From NCBI GenBank assembly GCA_964596105.1, contig CAZQRT010000046.1:1-11517 (forward strand): a stretch of DNA of 11,517 bases, given 5' to 3'. Of this stretch, positions 6,149-11,517 are shown one piece after another (the stretch's first letter is position 1; every line of letters starts with the position of its first letter). Origin of the DNA: CAJUOR01 sp964596105. GTDB taxonomy: Bacteria > Bacillota_I > Bacilli_A > Erysipelotrichales > Coprobacillaceae. Under the pieces are notes generated by a model. It saw only the letters and a program-made list of their open reading frames with translations, searched no databases and had not been told where the DNA came from. A program made the position numbers and the translations under genes.

Positions 6149-7471
6149 TTAGATCATCTTAAACTCTTTCCATTTGCCGGATTTCAAACGCCATACATAG
6201 GCGATGGCGGTGGCCACCCAGTTCATGCACATCGCGAGGGCAATACCGATGACGCCCATCTTCAGCCATTTGCCGAGAATATAACTGAACACCAGGCGCA
6301 CGCCCAAGGTGGCGGCAATCGAGGTCACCATCGTGAAGCGGATATCGCCGGCGGCGCGCAGCCCGGATCCTAACTGCGTAAACGGGGAAACAAAGGCGCA
6401 GAACGTATTGTGAATCACAACCAGCTGGAAAACTAATTCCTTGGTTTTGGCTCCTAAGGTGTAGAAGTTTAAAAGCAGCGGCGTGCCGGCCAGCACCAGC
6501 ACATTCCATGAGATCGCCATGACCAGCGAAATCTTGATGAGCTTGTGGAAATAGTACTCGGCCTGATCGGGATCATTGGCCCCCATACACTGCCCGATGA
6601 CGGTGACAAAAACCGGATCCATGACAATTCCCGTCAGGGCGGCTAAAGACCAGATCGTCTGGGCGACGCCGTTAGCGGCAATCTGATAGGTGCCAAACAG
6701 GGCGACAATACTGGACAGGGCGACTTTGACGAACTGGAAAACGGCGCCTTCAAAGCCGTTCGGGATCGCGACTCTTAAAATTTTCTGGATGAGGGTGCCC
6801 TGCCATGAGAAAATGGCCGGCATAGTATAGTAAACCTGACGCTTTTTTTGAAAGGCCAGCGCGGTAACAACGACGGCGGAAAAGACGCGAGAGATCAAGG
6901 TCGGCCAGGCTACGCCGGCTACCCCGGCATGTAATATAAAGACGCCGATGTAGTTGCCGATGACGTTGATGATATTGGCTATGATGGAAATCATCATGGT
7001 TGTTTTCGTGTCTTTGCAGCTTCTGAAGACGGCGGCTCCGGCATTATAGACAGCCAGAGCCGGATAGCTTAGGGCGCTGATCCAAAGATAGGTGACACAG
7101 GCGGCCATCACGTCATCCGCCACGGCGCCGAACAGCATCCTCAGCATGTTCCGCCCGCCCAGCAGGACGATGACGGTGATGATCACCGCCAGCAGGCTTG
7201 AGATCATCAGTAACTGTCCGGCGGATTTTTGCGAATTTTCCTGATTGCCGCTGCCGATGTACTGACTGATGATGACGGCTCCGCCGGAGGCTAAAGCGGT
7301 GAACAGATAGATAAAGATCCCGCTGAAGTTGTTGACTAAAGACACGCCGGAAACCGCGGCTTCCCCCGCGGAACTGATCATAAAGGTGTCAATGATGCCC
7401 ACTAAAAGCACCAGCAGCTGTTCTAAAAACAGCGGGATGATCATCTTTTTTAAATCCTGGTTTGTGAACAT
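6149..7471 (-). CDS. MATE family efflux transporter (MATE 2)
   Basis: The product has 440 residues from the chosen ATG and about twelve hydrophobic segments. MATE signatures are IIPLFLEQLLVLLVGIIDTF in helix 1, ALASGGAVIISQYIGSGNQE after helix 2, AVFRSCKDTKTTMMISIIAN in the first half, GSGLRAAGDIRFTMVTSI as its echo in the second half, and the closing basic motif RLKSGKWKEF. It exports an unknown, probably cationic, compound using an ion gradient. Two start codons lie close together: ATG 7477 is 2 bases from GGAG, ATG 7471 is 8 bases away and is preferred, adding or removing only Met-Asn. It is the first gene of a unit with the CMD protein (14-base gap) behind the promoter at 7499-7527. It clearly differs in sequence from MATE 1, so the pair is not a recent duplication. 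Confidence 0.92.
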   Translation of the reverse strand: MFTNQDLKKMIIPLFLEQLLVLLVGIIDTFMISSAGEAAVSGVSLVNNFSGIFIYLFTALASGGAVIISQYIGSGNQENSQKSAGQLLMISSLLAVIITVIVLLGGRNMLRMLFGAVADDVMAACVTYLWISALSYPALAVYNAGAAVFRSCKDTKTTMMISIIANIINVIGNYIGVFILHAGVAGVAWPTLISRVFSAVVVTALAFQKKRQVYYTMPAIFSWQGTLIQKILRVAIPNGFEGAVFQFVKVALSSIVALFGTYQIAANGVAQTIWSLAALTGIVMDPVFVTVIGQCMGANDPDQAEYYFHKLIKISLVMAISWNVLVLAGTPLLLNFYTLGAKTKELVFQLVVIHNTFCAFVSPFTQLGSGLRAAGDIRFTMVTSIAATLGVRLVFSYILGKWLKMGVIGIALAMCMNWVATAIAYVWRLKSGKWKEFKMI

Positions 7472-7498
7472 GTTCATGACTCCTTTTTCCTGAGAGTT

Positions 7499-7527
7499 AT
7501 TATAAGAGAATTCATTCTTTAAAACAA
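7499..7527 (-). promoter_or_regulatory. Promoter of the MATE 2-CMD unit
   Basis: On the - strand TTGTTT (7527-7522), a 17-base spacer, then a perfect TATAAT (7504-7499). Transcription would start near 7492, close to the AAAAAGGAG ribosome site, giving a leader of about 20 bases. The -35 is weak. Confidence 0.75.
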
Positions 7528-7574
7528 TATCCGTTTAAGGGCTTTTAGATAAGTTTGACTAATGGTTTCTATGT

Positions 7575-7611
7575 AAAAAAGGCGCTCCGATAACAGAGCA
7601 GCCCTTTTTTT
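7575..7611 (-). terminator. Terminator of the flavin reductase-hydrolase unit
   Basis: The arms GGC-GCTC (7581-7587) and GAGC-A-GCC (7596-7603) pair with one bulged A. On the - strand six T follow. A seven-T run on the + side also makes it weakly bidirectional. It lies 6 bases after the hydrolase stop codon. Confidence 0.8.
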
Positions 7612-7616
7612 AAATA

Positions 7617-8672
7617 TTAAGAGCGCGGAAATTCGTTTGCCGTTTCGATCTTCTCCTCGAAGTTGTCGACGGCGCTTTGCACTAACAGCCGCAGGGTGTT
7701 ATAAAGCGTGGTCCGGGTGTCCTCATCCATATCGGAGAATGACCGCACGATGCTTTTGGCGGATTCCGCCCAGTTCGCTTTTAATTCATGCACGGTGCGG
7801 GCTTTGGTGCCGGACATCAAGGTATAGATCGCGTCCGCGAAGCTGGAGAGCTGTTCCGGGGTCATCTGAGCGGTCCAGGACTTGATGGTTTTGTCGATAT
7901 CCTGGCTGATTTCCGAGACTTCCTCAGCATAGACAAAGCGCGGCCCGAGGACCTGCCAGGAGTAAAGATCATGCTGGTAAATGCCGAATTCATCGCTTTT
8001 GACGACGGTCTGCTCGTCCTGGTGATGGAGCATCAGGCCGAAGACGGAAAAGGTCGGGACAAAGGTGTTCAGTTTCGGCATGATGTTCTGATAGTTCGGG
8101 GTTTCGAGAATATCAGGGAAAAATCCGGGGCCGTCAAAGTTGTAGACGGCGGTGACGCGGTCCTGAACAGCGCAGAAGGCCGCCCCGTAGACAGCGAGGT
8201 TGCCGCCTTTGGAATGCCCGGTGATGATGAAGTTTCCGGGCAGTTCTCCGGCGCTTTTGTTGATGTACTCCGCGGCCTGGAGCTGGCCGTTTACCGGGCA
8301 GGAGAAGGACATGTTCATGTCTTCTTTCCAGCCGATGATGGTATTGTCCGTACCGCGAAAGGCGATGACATGGAGGCGGTCCGAGATTTTGATGGTGACG
8401 GCGAAGAACTGGGTCTGGGTATCGGGGTCGAGGAGATCAACCTGCCTGCCGACTCGCAGGTCTTTGAAGCGGTTGCTTTCCCGCATCGCTTTTAACAGCT
8501 TGTCGTCATCGAGCTTGAATTCGCGAAGATCATCGATTTCCTGAACGGCGGCGTTTTTTTCAAAGGGGATGTAGGCAAAGCGGGCCAGGATGGCGGCGTC
8601 GATCTCATTGAAGTTGGATTCATCAATGGCCAGATCACCGCGCCAGGCCAGGTAGTCAATAATATTTGCCAT
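7617..8672 (-). CDS. Mbeg1-like (DUF2974) alpha/beta hydrolase
   Basis: The product has 351 residues and begins MANIIDYLAWRGDLAIDESN, FNEIDAAILARFAYIPF, the characteristic opening of the Mbeg1-like/DUF2974 family. The lipase-type fold follows: HVIAFRGTDNTIIGWKEDMN, the nucleophile elbow FIITGHSKGGNLAVYGAAF with Ser154, YNFDGPGF with Asp180, and a later QHDLYSW with His234, a plausible Ser-Asp-His triad. The C-terminal 100 residues are helical and charged. There is no signal peptide or membrane helix, so it is probably cytoplasmic, acting on an unknown ester or lipid. The start ATG shares a base with the stop of the gene in front (TGATG) and has no clear ribosome site, so translation depends on coupling. 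It ends the unit, followed by a terminator. The family is known; the physiological substrate is not. Confidence 0.88.
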   Translation of the reverse strand: MANIIDYLAWRGDLAIDESNFNEIDAAILARFAYIPFEKNAAVQEIDDLREFKLDDDKLLKAMRESNRFKDLRVGRQVDLLDPDTQTQFFAVTIKISDRLHVIAFRGTDNTIIGWKEDMNMSFSCPVNGQLQAAEYINKSAGELPGNFIITGHSKGGNLAVYGAAFCAVQDRVTAVYNFDGPGFFPDILETPNYQNIMPKLNTFVPTFSVFGLMLHHQDEQTVVKSDEFGIYQHDLYSWQVLGPRFVYAEEVSEISQDIDKTIKSWTAQMTPEQLSSFADAIYTLMSGTKARTVHELKANWAESAKSIVRSFSDMDEDTRTTLYNTLRLLVQSAVDNFEEKIETANEFPRS

Positions 8673-9217
8673 CAGCTGATTTTACGGCCGTCGCTGAAAG
8701 CCTTGCCGACGATGTCTCCGACTTGGCGGTAGCTGCTTGTCATCGGATCAAAGATGATGGCGTCAAACTGCGGGTTGCCCTGTTCATCGATGATGTTTTC
8801 ATCCACGGATACATTGACGATCTTGCCGACCGTAATGCCGTCCTCGTTGATTTTTTCCAGCGTGCATTCCAGGGTGAAAGGGAGTTCCGCGAACAGCGGG
8901 GCGTCGACGGTTTCGCTTTTGATATCGTGCCATCCGGTCTTGGTCATTTTGTCAGGATCTTTGTTTTGTGAGACGATGCCGACATAGTCCGCGGGAATGG
9001 TGTTTTTCACATCGGCGAAGCTGACGGTAAAGGCTTTTTTGACCTTGATGTTCTCGGTGGTTTTGTGGTTGGAGATGCACAGCATGATTTTGTCATGATC
9101 GTACTGGCCGCCCCAGGCGGCGTTCATGGCGTCGGGTTTGCCGTTTTCGTCATAGGTGCCGATGAGGCATACCGGTTGCGGGTAAACCCATGGTTTGCTT
9201 CCAAAGTTCTTTCTCAT
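8672..9217 (-). CDS. Flavin reductase-like, FMN-binding split-barrel protein (flavoredoxin type)
   Basis: The product has 181 residues, typical for flavoredoxin-like proteins. The opening NFGSKPWVYPQPVCLIGTYD, ENGKPDAMNAAWGGQYD is the flavin-reductase-like domain's first strands, with HDKIMLCISNHKTTENIKVK as the FMN-phosphate-contacting strand and loop and FTVSFAD, DYVGIVS as the next strands. These proteins bind FMN non-covalently and pass electrons, often from NAD(P)H, to acceptors in the cytoplasm. The electron partner is not visible here. AAAGGAGC lies 8 bases before the ATG. It is the first gene of a two-gene unit; the hydrolase starts on its stop codon. The pairing of a flavoredoxin-like gene with an Mbeg1 hydrolase by a one-base overlap hints at linked expression, but no common pathway is obvious. 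Confidence 0.9.
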   Translation of the reverse strand: MRKNFGSKPWVYPQPVCLIGTYDENGKPDAMNAAWGGQYDHDKIMLCISNHKTTENIKVKKAFTVSFADVKNTIPADYVGIVSQNKDPDKMTKTGWHDIKSETVDAPLFAELPFTLECTLEKINEDGITVGKIVNVSVDENIIDEQGNPQFDAIIFDPMTSSYRQVGDIVGKAFSDGRKIS

Positions 9218-9243
9218 TTTCTTTGCTCCTTTCTTTTAGGGCC

Positions 9244-9249
9244 ATTATA
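9244..9249 (-). promoter_or_regulatory. -10 element (TATAAT) of the flavin reductase-hydrolase unit
   Basis: A perfect TATAAT lies about 27 bases before the ATG. The region 17 bases upstream is only the T-run of the preceding terminator (TTTTTT, 9272-9267). A better-looking TTGACT (9266-9261) is only 11 bases from the -10, too close to work with it. The -35 is therefore weak or activator-dependent. Confidence 0.6.
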
Positions 9250-9264
9250 CAATATTTACAAGTC

Positions 9265-9294
9265 AAAAAAAAGCAAGGAGTTTGCTCCTTGCTT
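9265..9294 (-). terminator. Terminator of the metal-export operon
   Basis: On the - strand AAGCAAGGAG, loop CAAA, CTCCTTGCTT is a perfect ten-pair stem followed by an eight-T run that overlaps its last two bases. The stem begins at the second base of the ATPase stop codon. The T-run abuts the next unit's promoter. Confidence 0.93.
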
Positions 9295-11119
9295 ATTTGA
9301 CGCTTAGACAGCGCATGGCGTTCAGGACCGCGATCACCATGACGCCGACATCGGAGAAGATGGCGGCCCACATGTTGGCGATTCCCAGGGCGCCTAAGAC
9401 CAGGCATAAAAGCTTGACGCCGATGGCGAAGTAAATGTTCTCGTAGACAATGCGCAGGGTCTTTTGGGAAATGTTGATGGCTTTGGCGATCTTGAGGGGA
9501 TTGTCGTCCATCAGGACAATATCCGCGGCTTCAATGGCGGCATCGGAGCCCATCGCGCCCATGGCGATGCCGATGTCCGCTCTGGTGAGGACCGGGGCGT
9601 CGTTGATGCCGTCGCCGGCGAAGGCTACTTTGCCTTTGTTTTGATTCAGGAGTTCTTCCAGTTTGGTGACTTTGTCGCCGGGCAGAAGCTGGGCGTAGTA
9701 GGCATCCAGATCTAGCTGTTGAGCGACCTGGCTGGCGACTTTATCGATATCGCCGGTGAACATGACGCACTGGATGTGGCGTTTTTTCAGTTCGGTGATG
9801 GTTTCTTTAGCCTGGGGTTTAATGGTGTCGGAAACGACCAGGGCGCCCAGGTACTGATCATCGCGGGAAACGTAAAGGATCGTTCCGGCGCGGTCGATCG
9901 GGGGCACTTCGTTTATCAGAGAGTGGTTGCCGATTTTGACCTGGTGATTTGATATGCTGGCTTGAATGCCTTTGCCGCTGATTTCGCGCACATCACTGAC
10001 GTCGGAGGTATCAATGTCGGGAACAGCGCTGACGACGGATCTGGCGATCGGGTGGGTGGAGAAGCTTTCCGCTTTGGCGGCGATTTGCAGGAGTTCTGAT
10101 TCTTGTATGCCGTTCGGGATGACTTCGCTCAGGGCGAAGGTGCCTTGGGTCAGGGTGCCGGTTTTATCAAAGACGATGGTTTTGACTTTGGCGAGGTTTT
10201 CAAGGTAGTTGGATCCTTTGATGAGGATGCCGGCGTGGCTGGCACCGCCGATGCCCGCGAAGAAGCTCAAAGGAATACTGATGACCAGGGCGCACGGGCA
10301 GCTGATGACCAGGAAGGTCAGGGCGCGGTAAATCCAGGTGGACCACAGCGGGTCATGCTGGGTAAGCAGGGCGTAGACCGGGGGCAGGACGGCGAGGGCT
10401 AAAGCGGCGAAGCAGACGGCGGGGGTGTAGTAGCGGGCGAAGCGGGAGATGAAGTCTTCGGAGCGTGATTTTTTCGCGCTGGCGTTTTCCACGAGGTCGA
10501 GAATTCGCGCTACGGTGGAGTCTTCATAAAGGCGGCTGGTTTTCACTTCCAATAGGCCGGTCAGATTGACGCAGCCGCTGATGACTTCATCATTAACGCT
10601 GACATCGCGGGGCAGGCTTTCTCCGGTCAGGGCGGCGGTATCGAGGGTTGAGCTGCCGGCGATGATGGTCCCGTCAATCGGGATTCTTTCGCCGGGCTGG
10701 ATGACGATGTCGGTACCGATGGCAATTTCCTCGGGGTCTACGGCTATGAGGTTGCCGTGCTCGTCTTTGATGTTGGCGTGATCAGGGCGGATGTCCATTA
10801 AAGCGGCGATGTTTTTGCGGCTTTTGGCTACGGCGTAGCTCTGGAAGAATTCCCCGATCTGGTAAAAGAGCATGACGGCGACGCCTTCCATGTATTCTCC
10901 CAGGGCGATGGCGCCGATGGTGGCGACGGCCATGAGGAAGTTTTCATCGAAGGGCTGGGCGTTTTTTAGGCCTTTGAGGGCTTTTTTTAAGATGTCATAG
11001 CCGATGAGCAGGTAGGGAATGAGGTAGCAGTAGCCGGGCAGTTTGAGAAAATAGATCAAGAGCATCAAGATGACGGTGATGATGATGCGTTGCAGGGCCT
11101 TTTTTTGTTTTTTGTTCAA
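9293..11119 (-). CDS. P1B-type heavy-metal-translocating ATPase (Zn/Cd/Pb type) without N-terminal HMA domain
   Basis: The product has 608 residues and exports divalent metal at the cost of ATP across the cytoplasmic membrane. Visible motifs are TGES (165-168, dephosphorylation loop), the membrane metal site SCPCALV (Cys274, Cys276), DKTGTLT (phosphorylated Asp318), THPIAR (His356-Pro357), MFTGDI (453-458), GDGINDAP (502-509), and in the last helices Lys569 and Asp590. CPC with that Lys and Asp is the pattern of the ZntA/CadA (P1B-2) class rather than copper pumps. The first helix starts at residue 11, so the usual fused HMA metal-binding domain is absent; a separate HMA protein is encoded just upstream. 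The start is TTG: a stop lies three codons upstream in frame, the next Met is inside helix 1, and AAGGAG (10 bases away) overlaps the upstream stop codon, so the genes are coupled. Zn versus Cd/Pb cannot be decided. Confidence 0.93.
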   Translation of the reverse strand: MNKKQKKALQRIIITVILMLLIYFLKLPGYCYLIPYLLIGYDILKKALKGLKNAQPFDENFLMAVATIGAIALGEYMEGVAVMLFYQIGEFFQSYAVAKSRKNIAALMDIRPDHANIKDEHGNLIAVDPEEIAIGTDIVIQPGERIPIDGTIIAGSSTLDTAALTGESLPRDVSVNDEVISGCVNLTGLLEVKTSRLYEDSTVARILDLVENASAKKSRSEDFISRFARYYTPAVCFAALALAVLPPVYALLTQHDPLWSTWIYRALTFLVISCPCALVISIPLSFFAGIGGASHAGILIKGSNYLENLAKVKTIVFDKTGTLTQGTFALSEVIPNGIQESELLQIAAKAESFSTHPIARSVVSAVPDIDTSDVSDVREISGKGIQASISNHQVKIGNHSLINEVPPIDRAGTILYVSRDDQYLGALVVSDTIKPQAKETITELKKRHIQCVMFTGDIDKVASQVAQQLDLDAYYAQLLPGDKVTKLEELLNQNKGKVAFAGDGINDAPVLTRADIGIAMGAMGSDAAIEAADIVLMDDNPLKIAKAINISQKTLRIVYENIYFAIGVKLLCLVLGALGIANMWAAIFSDVGVMVIAVLNAMRCLSVK

Positions 11120-11133
11120 AACCCCTCAGCTCC

Positions 11134-11358
11134 TTAGAAGTAAATTTCGCAGTCGTCTTCCACTTTCCGGCAGTTTTTTAATACCGCGGGCATGATTTCT
11201 TTGGGATTGGAGCCTTCATCGAACTCTACAATCATCTTGAGGGTCATAAAGTTCACGACGGCTTTTTTCACGCCGGGTGTTTTATTGGCGGCGATTTCCA
11301 TTTTGTTTGCGCAGTTGGCGCAGTCGACGTCGATATTATAGGTTTTTTTCATACACAT
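11134..11358 (-). CDS. Free-standing heavy-metal-associated (HMA) domain protein
   Basis: The product has 74 residues from the chosen start. It is a ferredoxin-like beta-alpha-beta-beta-alpha-beta HMA domain with metal-binding DCANCANKME (Cys13 and Cys16), then PGVKKAVVNFMTLKMIVEF. The CxxC context DCANCA resembles the ZntA-class N-terminal domain more than copper chaperones. The end VEDDCEIYF adds an acidic pair and Cys70, which could be further ligands. It likely delivers Zn/Cd/Pb to, or regulates, the ATPase encoded 14 bases downstream, replacing the missing fused domain. Three in-frame ATGs occur at 11364, 11358 and 11352. AAAGG abuts the first, so the second (6 bases away) is preferred; the first would add Met-Asn. 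It is the promoter-proximal gene of the operon. Confidence 0.9.
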   Translation of the reverse strand: MCMKKTYNIDVDCANCANKMEIAANKTPGVKKAVVNFMTLKMIVEFDEGSNPKEIMPAVLKNCRKVEDDCEIYF

Positions 11359-11372
11359 GTTCATCCTTTCTT

Positions 11373-11408
11373 ATATGATTATATGTTCATATGATAACTT
11401 AATCATAT
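11373..11408. promoter_or_regulatory. Repeat-rich operator, probably for an ArsR/SmtB-type metal repressor
   Basis: Three tandem 8-base repeats ATATGATT, ATATGTTC and ATATGATA (11373-11396) are followed by an inverted half-site ATCATAT (11402-11408). The last repeat and the half-site form a 7-6-7 inverted repeat, and ATATG-TT-CATAT (11381-11392) is a second one. The array covers the -10 and the start of transcription. ArsR/SmtB/CadC operators are AT-rich inverted repeats with TGAA/TTCA or ATATG cores in this position. No repressor gene is in the window. Confidence 0.6.
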
Positions 11409-11430
11409 ATCAGGATTGCCTGTGTGTCAA
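11402..11430 (-). promoter_or_regulatory. Consensus promoter of the metal-export operon
   Basis: On the - strand TTGACA (11430-11425), a 17-base spacer, and TATGAT (11407-11402). The normal spacer length argues against a MerR-type activator, which uses 19-20 bases, and suits repression. Transcription would begin near 11395. Confidence 0.85.
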
Positions 11431-11440
11431 TAGAGCTAGA

Positions 11441-11463
11441 CATTAAAAAATAATTATTTAATG
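11441..11463. repeat. AT-rich nested inverted repeat upstream of the metal operon
   Basis: CATTAAA (11441-11447) and TTTAATG (11457-11463) are inverted around a 9-base centre. A perfect 12-base palindrome AAATAATTATTT (11448-11459) is offset inside it. It has no GC stem and is not a terminator. It may be a regulator site, or chance in AT-rich DNA. The rest, to the right edge, shows no recognisable gene. Confidence 0.3.
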
Positions 11464-11517
11464 ATGTTTGTAGAAGCAAGGACTTGCAGTGAAAAATTCT
11501 GGGGCGAGGTTGGGTAT

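Noticed and set aside
7788..8495. 235-residue open frame on the + strand opposite the Mbeg1 hydrolase
   Set aside because: It is antisense to a clear family protein, has no ribosome site and its composition (Val/Asp/Gly repeats) is that of a mirror frame in GC-rich coding DNA.
9250..9266. TTGACT as the -35 of the flavin reductase unit
   Set aside because: It is only 11 bases from TATAAT, too short for sigma-A.
11461..11517. Open + strand frame starting ATGATG at the right edge
   Set aside because: It has only 19 codons, no ribosome site and no recognisable sequence.
1..11517. CRISPR array, tRNA, rRNA or riboswitch
   Set aside because: No regular spaced repeats, no cloverleaf-like or rRNA-like stretches, and all leaders before genes are too short for a riboswitch.

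Overview
The window looks like a chromosomal segment of a low-to-mid GC Gram-positive (Bacillota). The support is strong AAGGAGG-type ribosome binding sites, near-consensus sigma-A promoters, frequent TTG/ATG start ambiguity and the protein families present. The flavour is that of gut Erysipelotrichales or Clostridia, but this is an inference from protein style; there is no 16S or marker gene here.

Two compositionally different parts are joined near position 1330-1590. The left part (1-1330) is visibly AT-rich and is accessory, decayed DNA, all on the + strand. It holds the C-terminal scrap of a type I restriction specificity subunit (HsdS), a scrap of a phage minor-capsid gene carrying a C-terminal toxin-like module that is split by a frameshift, a small intact gene in the position of an immunity gene, and a YjcQ-family gene broken by an apparent 10-base deletion. 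A small terminator follows. The 1328-1586 stretch is otherwise gene-poor, with one possible relic on the - strand.

The right part (1621-11364) is GC-richer and tightly packed, and all but one gene is on the - strand. From right to left there are four transcription units. (a) A metal-export operon: a free-standing HMA metallochaperone-like protein and a P1B-type Zn/Cd/Pb ATPase lacking its own HMA domain, under a consensus promoter whose -10 lies in a repeat-rich putative metal-repressor operator. (b) A flavin-reductase-like protein translationally coupled to an Mbeg1/DUF2974 alpha/beta hydrolase. (c) A MATE exporter and a double-domain carboxymuconolactone decarboxylase-like protein. (d) A NOL1/NOP2/Sun RNA m5C methyltransferase coupled by ATGA overlap to a second MATE exporter.

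The one + strand gene on the right (3934-5340) is divergent from unit (d). It encodes an unusual fusion of a PTS EIIB (lactose/cellobiose-type) domain with a ROK-like domain whose catalytic and phosphate-binding residues appear degenerate, which suggests a sensor rather than an enzyme. Its promoter and that of unit (d) share one palindromic -35 element (TTGACGTCAA), and a 12-base perfect palindrome sits beside it.

Intrinsic terminators close every right-hand unit. The theme of the right part is export, detoxification and redox housekeeping. The strongest candidates for something undescribed are the EIIB-ROK pseudo-kinase with its shared divergent promoter, and the phage-capsid-borne toxin/immunity remnant.
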